64,000 nt of DNA from Ascaris suum (lineage: Eukaryota > Nematoda > Chromadorea > Rhabditida > Ascarididae): NCBI GenBank assembly GCA_013433145.1, contig CM024175.1, positions 8,168,516 to 8,232,515 of the forward strand, given 5' to 3'. The notes beneath the pieces were generated by a model. It was not told the origin of the DNA. It was given only the letters and a program-made list of their open reading frames with translations, and searched no databases. Position numbers and translations under genes: made by a program. Below are positions 11,820 to 23,587 of the stretch, piece by piece. The first letter of the stretch is position 1. Every line of letters begins with the position of its first letter.

Positions 11820-14766
11820 CTAGGGAAGCGGATAAGTCCACCACTTCTGTCTTGACTGGAACCTTGACCAATTAAAAGTGCAATAAAAGTGCGTTTTCAT
11901 CTTCTGTTGAAGGTTACTGTTCATACGATGTGAAACTTTCATTTATGCGCAGACAAAGGCGCGATTGCCGTGAAGTCGAGACGACTGAAGTTCGAACACT
12001 GATCGTGTGATTCGTTTGTTTCTCGCATGTTCAAAAGCCTTACATTGCAACCTTAAACACTAACAGTTTCCAGTGACGTTCCAGGCATGCACTGCAATTT
12101 CAACAAAATCAGCCGATAAATAAGTAGCGTGAAAAAACCAGTTGCGCCGAACTGTTTTTCACCCAGTATCTATGGTGAAAAAAATACTCCTTCGATGTTT
12201 CGCTTCGCTTCTTTGAGGCCGCTGGCAAATTGTCTTCTGATCTTGTCCATGTTGCGGTAGTTTGTTTCGACAGCATCATAACAATGCGAAGCTGATGTTC
12301 AAATTTGCGAAGAAAGCGAGTATCCGTGTTTGAGTTCAATTCGCCGCCACTTCATAACAACACCGATCCGGACAGTTCTGTCACTCAGTTGAAGTTTGAC
12401 CTCGTTTATTTCATTGGACAGCAGTCTTCATCAAAAAACGAAAAGTTGTGCCATAAAATCTCAGTTGCGCTCAAATAGGGAATAATTTGGTTATGCACTT
12501 CCACAGTAAAGGAAACAGCAATTTCTTTATCGTTTTTCTCAAAGGCACAAACGTTGTTTGCAATGAAATTTCACGGAGCCCACGATCAGCTACTTCGCCT
12601 TCTGAAAATTCTTATAAGTGCGACCATCATTCTTACAATTTATGTTTGAGTGCTCGGCACTTGTGTTTGCTACTGCGATAATTTTCTGAGTGTTATATCA
12701 TCGACAGGAATGCCGCCGTCTACTGAGTAGTCCTAACAATCACTACCTATCACATTCTACACGCGTTGAATTGCTTTTAGTCGGTGGAGGGCGTTCCACT
12801 TCAGAGAAAATTTGCAGCCGTGCTACACCTTCTTCCATTCTAGGGCAACTCCTTTAAAATCTAACTTAAGATGAACTTATGAATGAACATTCTTTTTGGA
12901 AATTTATACTAAACAGCATAGTGGATATCTGACATCAGCTGAAAGGGGACCTCTGCATATATTAAAATTTAAACGACTTTCTAGCGCATTTTATTTGAAC
13001 AGTTTGGGGTGTCAAAGATGCCGCATAAAACTGCGATCCGTAAGTTTAGATCATATGAGTGGAACAATCTCGGCTGCTAGATGAATTCCTGCAGTCGAAA
13101 TCGGGAGTGTTCCAACTTTATTTGCTATGATTGTATCGCTATCACTCTCCCTCTGCAGCGTCGTTCAAACCACCGAGCTCTAGCTTTCACTCAGTATTGG
13201 CAACTCGTTATACTTGTCAGTGTACCACCTTTCGCCAGGCGATCTGTTCTACACTGTGATCGAGATAGAATATTACTTCCACGTTGTGTACTTCCAGATA
13301 ATCAATTGACTAAAAACTCAGCTCCGTTTCTTCTGTTTTTGAATCGGTTGTTAATGTTCTTTGCTTCAGCGAAAAATTCTCCTTGCTCGTGTATCAGTAG
13401 TTCCATAGCAACAACTCAAACGAAATTCAAATGAAATTTGTGATCGGCGTCGTAGCCGGGAGAATTTCAAGCGTAGATGGGACGGGGCATAGATACTTCG
13501 GAGCGTTGAGGCGCTGAGAAGTAGAGTGGTGGAAGCATAAAAAGTTGTGGCGATGATTTCTTCCTCTGTCCTCGATTAAACAGCACCATAGCTCTTATAC
13601 TGTCGTTTAGATCCTCCGTCGTTCCCATCAACATCCGTTAGTTAACTTCATGGAGTTGTTTTGGTTAATTGTTGTCGGAGTATGTTTTGGGAGCGTTCAA
13701 AGCATTAATCATATGGTTTTAATTTTGCGGCTATCATGAAATTTGTCGATTCAGAAAGGTTGCTTCAACAGTGGAACTACGGACCTTTCTCGATTGGTTC
13801 TTAAACTCATTTCTGCTCTACTATTTCGCGACCGCTCAAAAATTTCCTCTTTCTGAGGCCTACTGGTTCAAATCTTGCAGAGAAAAATCGTTGCATAAGA
13901 GCAACTCTGAAGCAGAGGGTAGATTTTAATTAATAGCCTAGCTAGCGTTAACCTATATGAGTGATTTTTACCTCAGGTAAGAAGTAAGTAAAGGATTTCG
14001 GGTGCTCTAAACGGCACTTCCTATTCTTTATTAATTAGTACGGTTTGAAAGGAAGCCTTCATACGTCATAATCAGTCGAAGGGAGTAATTCCGCAATAGT
14101 GTGCTGGAGTCTTGACTTACTACATCGACCTTTAGAAGAAAAATAAATCTTTGTGTTTCGTGAAATGAGGAAACGCGGGATCTGGTCCTGATTTTGTAAT
14201 AGGATCTTCAGCGTTAAATATTATCGTAAACCCAGGACGCGAACCTTTATATCTGTTCATTCGTTGTTCAGATTTGTTAATTGTCAGTGGCGTTTTGCGC
14301 ACTATCTCAAATAATCCTAACCACTATCAAAAGCCTTCTGTTGTGTCTCCTATCCGCCCGTAAAACTTTGTAATACTGCATTTTGCTCCTAAAAAGTGGG
14401 CGTTCTTCAAATTCAAATTCTTCATGTTGCAGAAATCAACATACCAGACCTCCGAGTATCACTGAAACAGGTAGGAAGTGAATCAGAAGAGAAACAATCG
14501 AAATAAGCAAACATCACGACCATTGAAATGATGTACATCGATTACAAAAGATGAAAGAACGAAAGGGAAATGCTAAGATTTTGATGTGCAAAGCAGTTGC
14601 GATTCGTTTATGGTGCCCAATAAGGTGTGAAATGAAGTATATGCAAGAAAGATGGCAAATTGTTGCAAGCAATTATAACTACATAAGCCCTTAAATACCT
14701 CCTCAAAGGACATCGGCATTCACAAGTTGCTGGCTACACAAAGTTTGTGACTCTTCCTTTGAAAAT
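11820..14766. other. Gene-poor stretch
   Basis: No convincing exon on either strand over about 3 kb. Minus-strand sequence near 12340-12160 has a polar open stretch and plus-strand 13081-13434 a 117-codon frame, but neither has consistent splice sites or a recognisable motif. A few SL- or acceptor-like TTTTCAG sites occur at random spacing. Confidence 0.35.
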
Positions 14767-14890
14767 TCATGGGAAGTTGCCATTCAGAGTTTTTATGTAC
14801 GCCGCAAGAGGTAGCCTCTTTTTGAGTTTCGCCAATTCTGCACCAGTTTGATTCTTTTCTACATATTCTTTACCGGGATATGAATGAACG
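14767..14890 (-). CDS. Candidate C-terminal exon of a small protein
   Basis: A TGTTTTCAG acceptor directly precedes 14890. The exon then reads 40 residues to a TGA at 14767: VHSYPGKEYVEKNQTGAELA followed by a Lys/Leu-rich amphipathic helix and ending NGNFP. The leading base implies entry in phase 2, so an upstream exon is required. The unspliced frame upstream (from about 14961) is also open and hydrophobic and could be a signal peptide. The layout YP, then GAELAxL, then YIxxL faintly recalls a PP-fold peptide, but there is no C-terminal amidation signal, so I do not assign it. Confidence 0.28.
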
Positions 14891-15091
14891 CTGAAAACAT
14901 AACTCGTCGAAACCGTTAGATTGCATTTCAAGAAGAAGGGCAGGCGAAGGAAGGAGTTCAAATACCGAGACCTCCGTTCATCGTCTCCATTCTGCTTCTC
15001 TCTCCCTTCCCCCCCCCCCCTCCCCCTCCTCCCACCTCATTCCCTGAGATGCGGCTTTGTCTGCGATGCCGGAATCGGCAGTGTGACTTAA

Positions 15092-15373
15092 ATGAGGAAC
15101 TATGAATTGCAATTAATGAATTCGTTGTCTGCGATCACTCCTTTGGCACCATGCAAACGTTTTACAGCAAAAGAATGCTTGCTTTCAGATGTTGCTGCAT
15201 CTCGGAACCTCAATAACAAAGCCATACGACGAAAAATAATTGCCTTTTGGTGCACTACGGCTGTGATACTTGTGCTTTCCTTACTTTTGTTGATTGGCAT
15301 ATCATTTCTTGCATGGTATAGGCTATGCATACTCCATCACACGCTCTCTGATGTTTTTTGTCCAAAAGAATAA
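15092..15373 (+). CDS. Candidate small single-pass membrane protein
   Basis: An ATG at 15092 opens 93 codons. Residues 45-48 are basic (IRRK) and are followed by one strong membrane helix (ILVLSLLLLIGISFLAW) and a short tail with two cysteines. The positive-inside rule would put the first 47 residues in the cytoplasm. There is no sequence family I recognise and no splice evidence. Runs of hydrophobic codons also arise in AT-rich DNA, so this may be spurious. Confidence 0.28.
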   Translation: MRNYELQLMNSLSAITPLAPCKRFTAKECLLSDVAASRNLNNKAIRRKIIAFWCTTAVILVLSLLLLIGISFLAWYRLCILHHTLSDVFCPKE

Positions 15374-15379
15374 AAGATT

Positions 15380-16900
15380 GAAACGCCAGAAGGATATGGG
15401 CTGACTATGGCGAGTATATTCCCCCAAAAACTGATGATGAAACAACAAGCGGAGAAAAAAGATAAATGAAAAGACCTTGGTAGGAACTAGAGTTGAACAT
15501 GGGACTAATTCCCTAATGTACGTCGAAGTAAATTCCAAGTTTCTGCGAATTAATGCAAGTATATAAGGGAACAGCGAACTATTCTTAAGTATTGCTGTAA
15601 TAAATGCACCAATCACGGGGTACTCCCAAGAATGAGAACAGGACAGTGGACAATCAGGAATAACAGCGATAAAAATTAGAACAGATTAGAAAGAATATTT
15701 ATTGCACGAATGAAACCAGCGACAACCTGCTCCATTTTGATAGGATCGATAACGTAAGGTCATAATTTAATCCTTTATGTGAGATTTAAATCCGATCGGT
15801 CTAGTTAAACTGGGAAAAAAGCTTAAGAATTCTGTGGGTGGAAACGTTTGCGACTTTGGGTGGTAATGAATTCCATGCTATCGCTACCTTAGTCGAGAAG
15901 GACTGTTCAAGTGTTTTCAAAGGGCATCGGTTGATTTCGAATTTATGGTACAATCAGAGACAGCAGTGGTGGAATGTTCGAGGAATTCATCAGACGAAAG
16001 ATCGCCATCATTACCAGCGATGCTCCAAGCCATAGTCAAACTGAAATAAATGCGATTATGCTGCAATATTTCCACAGAATTCACTTGCTTCCTATATAGT
16101 TTCTGCCACGCAGGGGTCATATTTTCCCAAGATTCTGAATGTGAAGAGTTTTTCAACATTCTCAGCCAAAGTTAAGAAGCGTTTGATTAAATGGTGCCTA
16201 CACCTGCGATGTATATTCTAGTTGACGTGTGACAAAAAATGTGAGCAATTTTTCACTTCAAGATTGCTACAATGGGGAAAATCCTCGCGCAATTGAGAAA
16301 AAGCTTGCAGTTGCCTTCAAAGTGTTCCTGATGTGCTTATGAAAATTAAGAGTAATGTTTGGAAGGAGCACTCAACTTCATAACAAAGAATGAGATGTAA
16401 GGGTGCACCATCGACGCCAAAGGATCAGAGTTGTGAACGCCAAAGAGGAAGAGGCTTGTTTCATGACAGGTTAAAACTAAAAGCTTCAGTGAACTGTTCA
16501 TTAAAGCCAAACGCTCCAGTTAACTGTGCTTCAAAAGTGTTCCTAAAATCGTTCGTGAGGGCAAAGCCCCTCCACTTCTTACGCCCCTGTCCTGAGGAAT
16601 GATCTCACTATGCATATGCTTGAGGGACCCGCTGTACACATGCTTGCAGAACCTCGCTATATCCTTGAGGAACCACAACAGGCATGTGCTCCCAGCTGCG
16701 CGTCCAGTTGTCTGCTTTTCTCACCTGTGAACATCACCGATGCGAGAAGTCGCAGAGTCAATGATGTCGTAATGTTAAAAGTTTGTAACAACTATTGAAG
16801 TATTTCGTCGAAGAGTTTTGGCACTCCCCTTGCAACAAGTATTCCAAGCAATTTAGCTATTAAAAATGAATGGCACTTCTTATACTTTCTTTCCGATCTT
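15380..16900. other. Non-coding stretch with weak open frames
   Basis: Only short open frames. Plus-strand 16610-16798 contains a CAPSCASSC-like cysteine pattern seen in some secreted nematode proteins, but it lacks a signal peptide and repeats. No supported feature. Confidence 0.35.
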
Positions 16901-16901
16901 T

Positions 16902-17084
16902 TTATCGATGGGATGGGCGGTCGATTTTTTTCCCAGGAAGATGGCATATATCCATCGACGACTGGTCAGCCAAACAGATGGCATACCGGAGGTGAGAATA
17001 CTCTCGTGATCTTTCTAAGTAAACCACATCGAATGTGATCAGGCAAGCTGCTAATCCGAAAATGAGTAGTTTTAATTTGCCCAT
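16902..17084 (-). CDS. Candidate small secreted peptide ORF
   Basis: A true ATG at 17084 opens 60 codons with an N-terminal signal-like segment (MGKLKLLIFGLAACLITFDV), then a polar part with two cysteines, and TAA at 16902. An internal CTCCG before GTATGCC could be a donor, so the ORF might be only the first exon. There is no homolog I recognise. The signal-peptide pattern is the only support. Confidence 0.3.
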   Translation of the reverse strand: MGKLKLLIFGLAACLITFDVVYLERSREYSHLRYAICLADQSSMDICHLPGKKIDRPSHR

Positions 17085-17733
17085 CGACGTACAACGGAAG
17101 CGATGTCCACGTTACTGTAAAACTGAGCACCTTTTCCCGGCTTTGCACTAATGCATTCATTTTTTCTTGTAAAGCTCTGTGTTCATTTTCTTCTCGATAG
17201 GCACTGCTGGTAGAAATGCTCGAACACATTCGAAGAGAATCGGCTTAGAGTCGTTGACATCCCGAAACAACGTGCACCAGTCCTTTTGTGATCCAAAGCG
17301 GAGCAAGTCGCAACTTTCTTCCTCAAACAATCACCCTCATTCCCGCCAGCTGCATTGAATGCGTTACATAATACTTGTTTGTGAAGATGACGAGTAGGTG
17401 TTGCAAAGGATGCAAGGGAAGCGGCTGTAAATGGATACTAAAAATCATACCGCTTAAAGGCGATTTTATACGCATGTGAAGCAGGGGAACAGAATAAGGG
17501 TGTGTGGTGTTTCCATCTTGCAAACAAAGGTTTCATTTGATTTCATGTATTCTCTCCCGACATAGCAATATCATCTGCTCTTTCGCTCTAGTTCTTGCAC
17601 TTTTTCGTTTACTTTATTCTCCGACGGTTTTCGACCTATATATCCCCTCGATGTGGATGTCATAACGACTGCTATTTGCACTATAAAACAACGGATTGCT
17701 GGTCTGCGCCAAATAAAACCGGTGATGATAAGG

Positions 17734-17976
17734 TGTCGCGTCAAACGGCGAAACAGTCAAAACAAAATCTCAGCGAAGTGATCAAGAAGATTTCGCTGGA
17801 GATTTTTTGAGAAAGGAAACATAAACTCTTCACTTTGTTGTGAAAGGATTCTATGTCTCCTCCTTTGATATCATTCTTTGTAAGTGTATTTAACTCTTGA
17901 CGTCTCTTAGTCTCTGCCTCTTTCGTAAAAGCGCTAAGCGTTTTTCTCGCATATTTTGCCGCGTCCTTACGCGACA
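17734..17976 (+). repeat. 5' LTR of BEL/Pao element
   Basis: 243 bp beginning TGTCGCGT and ending ACGCGACA, an 8-bp inverted terminal pair within the TG...CA form. It matches 25045-25305 along its length apart from about eight substitutions and a block near its right third. No clear TATA box was found. Confidence 0.93.
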
Positions 17977-17981
17977 AAACT

Positions 17982-17999
17982 TGGCGACCCCGGCAGGAC
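17982..17999 (+). other. Primer-binding site of the BEL/Pao element
   Basis: TGGCGACCCCGGCAGGAC begins five bases after the 5' LTR. The leading TGG pairs with the CCA end of a tRNA, and the following GC-rich 15 bases have the expected length for a tRNA 3' end match. The priming tRNA was not identified. Confidence 0.75.
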
Positions 18000-18097
18000 C
18001 AGATTTTTCTCCGGATTCTGCAAATTTCGGATTCTGCGAAAGGTGCCTCTGCGACTAATTCGCACTCGTTGATTCTGCTGAACATATTCGCTGAGAA

Positions 18098-18574
18098 ATG
18101 GCCCGACGCATGAAAGCCGGGCTGGAACCTATAGTTCAAGAGTTGAAAACGATGGTTGGAAGGATCCCGCCGACTGAGGACGATGTCGACACAACACAGG
18201 AAAGTTCTTTTCAAATTACCGCTTTTATAAAACGTAGAGACTGTCTGCGCCATTGTTTGAAAAGTGTAATGCGCCTCATTTCGCAAATTGAAAATAAGCA
18301 CGAAAAGTGGCTTGAATTCTTGGATACTTTGAGTGATCCGCGAGCAGCAGAAGCAGAGGCTAAGGCGTACGAAGACTACGCTATGCAGCCAGACAGCTTT
18401 CTCTATCTATGCGAGCAAGCTAAAACCATTGGTGATCAACTGAACGCTAGGATCTCTAATATCACTGACGTTCTGAAGACTTTGCAATCTTCGGTTTCGT
18501 CACCCACTCCGCTAATGATGCAAGTGTCCTCGAATTTACAGCAATCTCTGCTCCTTCGCCGCCAGAACCCGTAG
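18098..18574 (+). pseudogene. gag: BEL/Pao gag, N-terminal part (interrupted)
   Basis: An ATG at 18098 opens 158 codons: a basic start, then charged coiled-coil-like helices (residues about 60-130). The frame ends at a stop at 18572-18574. The next gag segment continues in another frame after a second stop at 18595-18597, so a frameshift lies near 18560-18600. The protein would form the structural capsid precursor. Its length before the conserved FSGNPKEW block suits a BEL-type gag. Confidence 0.8.
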
Positions 18575-18597
18575 GCAGCCACATTGCTCTGCCCTAG

Positions 18598-19917
18598 ATC
18601 CAACTCAGAAAATTTTCTGGAAACCCTAAAGAGTGGACTGGATTCTGGGAAACATTTAATTCTGCTGTTGGCCACTTGCCAAAAGTTCAGCGCTTGAACT
18701 ATCTGCTTTCACTACTTGAAGGCCCAGCAGCAACCGTCGCTCAGGGCTACGCTATAAGTGAAAGCAGCTTTGATTTGGTGGTAACTGCGCTAAAATCAAA
18801 TTACGGAAACCCAGCCGTTATAATAGCCGGCTTACACAGCGAATTGCAAAACCTTCCCAGTAACAATGGGTCCCAACTGGTGGCAACTGTACAAGCACTG
18901 GAAAGAATATTAAGGCAGCTTGAGCAAGCAGGCGAAAATCTCGACTCACCTTTATTGGTATCTACAATTGAGCAGAAGCTCTCGCAGCGAATAAAAAGAC
19001 ACATTAGTGAATACAAGTCGTTAGATTCAGAATGGAACGTCGAAAAATTAAGGGCAAAACTTCGCGAGTTTATGACCGCAGAGTTAATCTATGCACAGTC
19101 GTACGGAAGAGCTCAGCAAGTGAAAGCTGTTGGCACGCCGAGGCAGCCGCAAATCAAAACATCTTCGCTTCTCGCTCAGCAAAAACAACAGAAAAGGCCG
19201 TCAAAACCATGTGCATTCTGCGGTGAATCACACTGGAATCGCGACTGCCCTTCGTACAGCACCACAAAGAAAAGAATTCAGCGAGCGAATAAATTTCAAT
19301 TGTGCACAAAATGTTTGAAAAGGGGACATTCACTGCAAGACTGCAAAGCAATGCAACATTGCTACTACTGCCATAATCGCAATCATAACTCACTCCTATG
19401 CATGGAGAGGTGCAAATCGCAGGAAAAAGGGAAGAATGGTAGAGACCAGCCCCTTTCACCTGAAAAAGTGACTGCAGCAAATATGGCAACTGGAAATAAA
19501 GCACTGCTGCTCTATAAAGAAGTAGTGGTCTCCAACCCTCAGAAAGCAAATTGCCGAACGAAAGCGTTAATGTTTTTTGATTCGGGTAGTCAAAAGTCGT
19601 ACATAACAACGCGCTTAGCGAATCGGTTACGGCTAAACGCAGCACCGCAAAAACTGAGCATAAGCACTTTTGGTGATTGTGCGCCGCAAATTATCCAATC
19701 AAATCGAACTGTTATTTCCGTTCAACTTCAGAACGGTACCCGCAAGGCTGTCAGAGTAAGCACAATTAAGCGAATTACTAGCAACCTAGAAGTTGTCGGT
19801 GACAACATTGAAGCCCACTTTGGTGACCTGAAGCCATCAGAGCTGCCGCGAAAAATTCGTTCTCCAGATATTCTGGTCGGTCATGACTATTTCAGTGATT
19901 TTATTCCACTTGCATGA
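18598..19917 (+). pseudogene. gag-pro: BEL/Pao gag C-terminus with three zinc knuckles, plus aspartic protease
   Basis: The open frame begins with KFSGNPKEWTGFWETF and continues LNYLLSLLEGPA, the hallmark BEL gag core. Three Cys/His knuckles follow near 19209-19400: CAFCGESHWNRDC, CTKCLKRGHSLQDC and CYYCHNRNHNSLLC, the likely RNA-binding nucleocapsid. The retropepsin-like protease centre is FFDSGSQKSYIT near 19576, where DSG stands in for DTG/DSG of the family. A TGA at 19915-19917 interrupts the frame, and coding-like sequence continues in the same frame afterwards. In an intact element this region would be part of one gag-pol polyprotein. Confidence 0.9.
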
Positions 19918-20580
19918 ATCAAACGCCTAGGAAACGGCTACGAATTAATTCCCACTAAAGTTGGTTATATTTTATCGTCCAAACAGGCCGAAAAGAATGA
20001 AGCAGCCCCGGCAGTGGTATGTATTGAAAAACAAATGCCAGACGACGCTAAGGAAGAAATGGAATTTGGGAACGAGCATTCCTCAGAACAAGTCGAGCAA
20101 ATCTCCAGCTATTGGAATATTGAGCTCCTTGGTATTCGAGATTCACCAACCGAGCATGAAGACCAACAAGCAATGGACATGTTCAAGGAAACGGTGAAGA
20201 GAATCGACGGTCGCTATTCAGTGAGCCTCCCATTCAGAGACTCTGTGCCGCAAATTGCACAGAATTTTGACCTAACATATGGTCGACTGCTTTCAACTTG
20301 GAAGAAGCGTTTACAGAATGATCGCGAGCTTCTCGAAAAATATGACGCAATCTTTTCTCGCAGAAGGACTGTGGAGTCATCGAAGAAGTACCTCGGGAGG
20401 AACTAAAACCCACTTCCAGCATTGTCCACTATTTGCCACATCAAGCAGTAATTAACCCCCATAAGACGACTACAATGATTCGAGTAGTTTTCGATGGTTC
20501 TTCCAAATCGAGAAAAACTAAAAGCATCAACGAAGCAATTATGAGAGGACCAGTTTACTCCCGAATTTAGGTGGTATACT
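19918..20580 (+). pseudogene. pol: BEL/Pao pol linker and start of reverse transcriptase (frameshifted)
   Basis: Coding-like sequence resumes after the 19915 stop in the same frame and reads to a stop at 20404-20406. It includes the linker ending SSYWNIELLGI, a conserved block that BEL elements have before the polymerase. Near 20367 the conserved continuation (VIEEVP, then VHYLPHQAVI and RVVFDGSS) is in another frame, and it ends at a stop near 20567-20569. Two frameshifts are therefore needed within 250 bases. Confidence 0.85.
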
Positions 20581-21406
20581 GCTCCGATTTCGCTCAATGC
20601 CTATTGCACTTATAGGAGATTTAGAGAAGGCTTTTCTACAAGTGGCCCTCAATAAACCAGATCGAGATGCGACTCGCTTTCTATGGCTGTCTGATATCAA
20701 CTCACCGCCATCTCACAGCAACCTAAAGATCTTTCGCTTTGCACGAGTCCCGTTTGGACTCAACGCAAGCCCCTTCCTCCTCGCGGCAGCAATCAAAACG
20801 CATCTAGATTCGTACGGTGACATAGCATTAGCCGAAGAAATTTGGAAGAATATTTGTGTGGATAACGTGCTGATCAGTGTACGTACGACGGAAGAGGCCT
20901 TCAACAAGTTCGAGCGCATAAAGAAACTATTCGAAGACGCACGAATGAACATTCGCGAATTTCTGAGCAACGACGCAACGTTCAACAAAACAATTCCGAA
21001 AAGGGACCGTCACGAAGCAACTAACGCGAAACTGCTAGGACTGCGATGGAATACTACAGCAGACTATATTCAGTGGAAAGTAAAGCAGCCGAGGATGACC
21101 AAACGGCAACTATTGTCCTATATCGCTGCTCAATACGATCCTACCGGACACATCTCTCCTTTGTTCACTCCATTAAAAGTAATTCTACAAGATCTATGGA
21201 GAAAGAATCAAAAGTGGGACGAGAGGTTACCCGAAAATATAACCAAGCAAATTAACAACATTTGCGGTGAGTGGAATGACCGCACAATTGAAGTACCACG
21301 ATTCGTCATAAAGAGGCAACCTGCTCTGCAACTTCACTGTTTCACGGATGCATCGAAGACAGCGTACGCTTCAGCCGTTTACATCCGAACAGAATTCAGA
21401 AATTGA
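20581..21406 (+). pseudogene. pol: BEL/Pao reverse transcriptase palm
   Basis: The frame encodes ALIGDLEKAFLQV (motif A with the first catalytic Asp), FARVPFGLNASPFLL (motif B) and ICVDNVLIS (motif C, VDN in place of the usual YVDD). It continues through LLGLRW and YDPTGHISPL, blocks shared by BEL/Pao polymerases. The RNase H start FTDASKTAYA lies near its end (catalytic Asp), and the frame stops at 21404-21406, with the rest of RNase H in another frame. The enzyme copied the element RNA into DNA. Confidence 0.93.
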
Positions 21407-22061
21407 ATGTCATCTACTAATTTGCAACACTAGGCTTGTCCCGCTCAAAGGATCCATCATTCCTCGTCTGGAACTTATGGGAGCTCTTATTGGAACGAGG
21501 CTGCTTGAATACACCTCACAGCAGCTGCAACTGGAAAGCGTCGACAAGTATATTTGGACTGACAGTCAGTGCACTTTACAACGAATTCGCTCCAGTGACG
21601 TGCATCAGAAAGATCGATTCGTGGAAAATCGCCTAAAAGAAATTCGGAAAACGGATGCCAGATTTGGATACGTTCCTTCACATTCCAATCCGGCCGATAT
21701 TCCTACGAGAGGTAGTGACCTCGACGATCTGATCAACAACAAATTATGGTGGCATGGACCACATTGGCTTCTCTATTCTAGTGAGCAGTGGCAACAATTG
21801 GCAAATCACACTGCTAGGTCAGAAGACAATGCTAGCCCAGAAGACCACTTAGAAACAGAAGCAACAACAGCGAATACGCACATGGCGTGTGAAATATATG
21901 ACCGTTCATCGACGATTATCAACGCTATGCGTTTCAGCAAATGGTCTCGTCTACTGCGAACGACAGCATGGGTATTGCGTGCAGTTGCCTGCTTCAAAGG
22001 AAATTGCCCTGAAAAGAGATCTTTAAAGGAAACGAAATATCTCGAGCTGAAGAACTGCTGA
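21348..22061 (+). pseudogene. pol: BEL/Pao RNase H and pol spacer
   Basis: After a frameshift around 21395 the frame reads PRLELMGALIG (catalytic Glu), YIWTDSQ (catalytic Asp) and SHSNPADIPTRG, then LWWHGPHWL, the BEL-type RNase H and its conserved downstream block. The frame ends at a stop at 22059-22061. The remaining spacer before integrase continues in a different frame. Confidence 0.9.
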
Positions 22062-23587
22062 TTAAGCAAGCTCAAAGAGAGGACATTTGTCTGCAAGAGA
22101 GAGAAAAGTGGAACGCTCATCTCGACAAAGATGGCTTGTGGAAATGCGAACGTAGAATGAAATATGCTTCATCACCACTATTAAAGTACTTGCCTGCAGA
22201 CAACCGCATAACTCAGTTGCTTATTTTGCACATCCACGAGGAGCTTGTGCACACTGGGATCTCTTCAATTTTTGCGAAGATGCGTGAGGCCTCGTGGTCG
22301 TCAGGCGACAAAAGGAGCTCTCAACAATTGTTTTCATTGCCGACGATGGAAGTCCAAGCCCTTTCAGATGCCCCCAATGCCACCCTATCCGCTGGAACGA
22401 GTATCTAAGCATCTTCCTTTCGAAATACTGGTGTCGATTATATAGGACCATTTACGATTCGTTGCGATGAAAAGGATCGCACAAAACGATGAATCTGTTT
22501 ATTCACTTGTTTCTCAACTAGAGTTGTACATCTCGAAGTTGCCTCTGACCTATCCGGGCCAGGTTTCATTCAGTGTTTACGTCGCTTTGTTTCCAGAAGA
22601 GGACTTCCTAAGAGAATGCTTTCGGATAACGGCACACAATTCGTCTGGGCTCGATGTGTACTCGCCTCTGTATCTAAAGTGCACCGGACGGACAACGCAA
22701 TTCCCGACTATTGCGCTGCACACAATATTCATTGGTCATTTATTACTCCACTCGCGCCATGGCAAGGTGGCATCTATGAGAGAATATTCGGTCTCGTAAA
22801 AGGCAGTATGAAGAAAACAATTGGACGGAAAAGGCTGACGCAAGAAGAACTTCAAAAACTGACGACGGATATCGAAGCAGTGGTAAACTGCCGTCCGATT
22901 ACCCCCCTCACATCGGAGAATACGACAGTTCTACGACCAGTCGATTTTCTGCTGCCACACGGTAATTCTTCACCGGGAGTATTCAGAAGCCTGGAGAATG
23001 ATGCACGAGACCCCACATATCGAGACCCTAGTGACATCCACCAAAAGCTTTTCAAATATTGGGAAGAAACGACAGCAAAACTTGATAACTTTTGGACGAT
23101 ATGGCGAGAAGAATATCTCATGATATTGAGGGAACGATATCAAACAACTCATAAACAGCCATTCAGTACTGAAAAGAGACCCCCTGAGGTCAACGAAATA
23201 TTGCTGCTCAACGAGTCACCATGTCCTCGCGGCACTTGGCCACTCGGAGTTATCGAAGCCCTACATCCCGAACCGTCAAAGGTGAGAACAGCAACTATTC
23301 GTCTTTCAAATGGCAAGAAGGTGCAAAGAGCAGTCAATAATCTCTTCCCACTCGAAATTCGAGCCAAAGCAGATGCAAAAACAGCAACGGCAGCAACAGT
23401 AATCTCTAGGAATGTTGTCCGAGAAACATTCAATAAAGCGGTCACAAAACGAAAACATTCTTCACCCTTCTACCTACTGCCTTGTCTCCTTATTTCGGGG
23501 TTACTAACTTCTGTCGTCGGGAGCGCCGCAGCCAGCGGAACTCAAGGTATACACTACCAATTCCAGAAACTCAGAACTGTACAGTAG
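22062..23587 (+). pseudogene. pol: BEL/Pao integrase (frameshifted)
   Basis: The N-terminal zinc-binding part is visible as HIHEELVHTG (His pair), and a shifted frame holds the Cys pair NCFHCRRWK, followed by MPPMPPYPLERV. The catalytic core is spread over frames: VDYIGPF near 22434 (first Asp), LSDNGTQFVW near 22619 (second Asp) and GGIYERIFGLVK near 22766 (Glu). After 22616 the frame is intact for 323 codons, with NCRPITPL and the C-terminal PRGTWPLGVI block. At least three frame changes separate the pieces, so this copy cannot make an active enzyme. Confidence 0.92.

Noticed and set aside
13861..13900. GGTTCAAATCT, a tRNA T-loop-like string
   Set aside because: No matching acceptor stem, anticodon arm or D arm at the required spacing; no tRNA found in the window.
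16610..16798. CAPSCASSC cysteine pattern suggesting a secreted nematode Cys-rich protein
   Set aside because: Only one short cluster, no signal peptide, no repeats and no exon boundaries.
17741..18301. 186-codon minus-strand open frame over the 5' LTR and gag leader
   Set aside because: It is antisense to the LTR and gag; a similar antisense frame appears over the 3' LTR (25052-25390). Both are shadows of the repeat.
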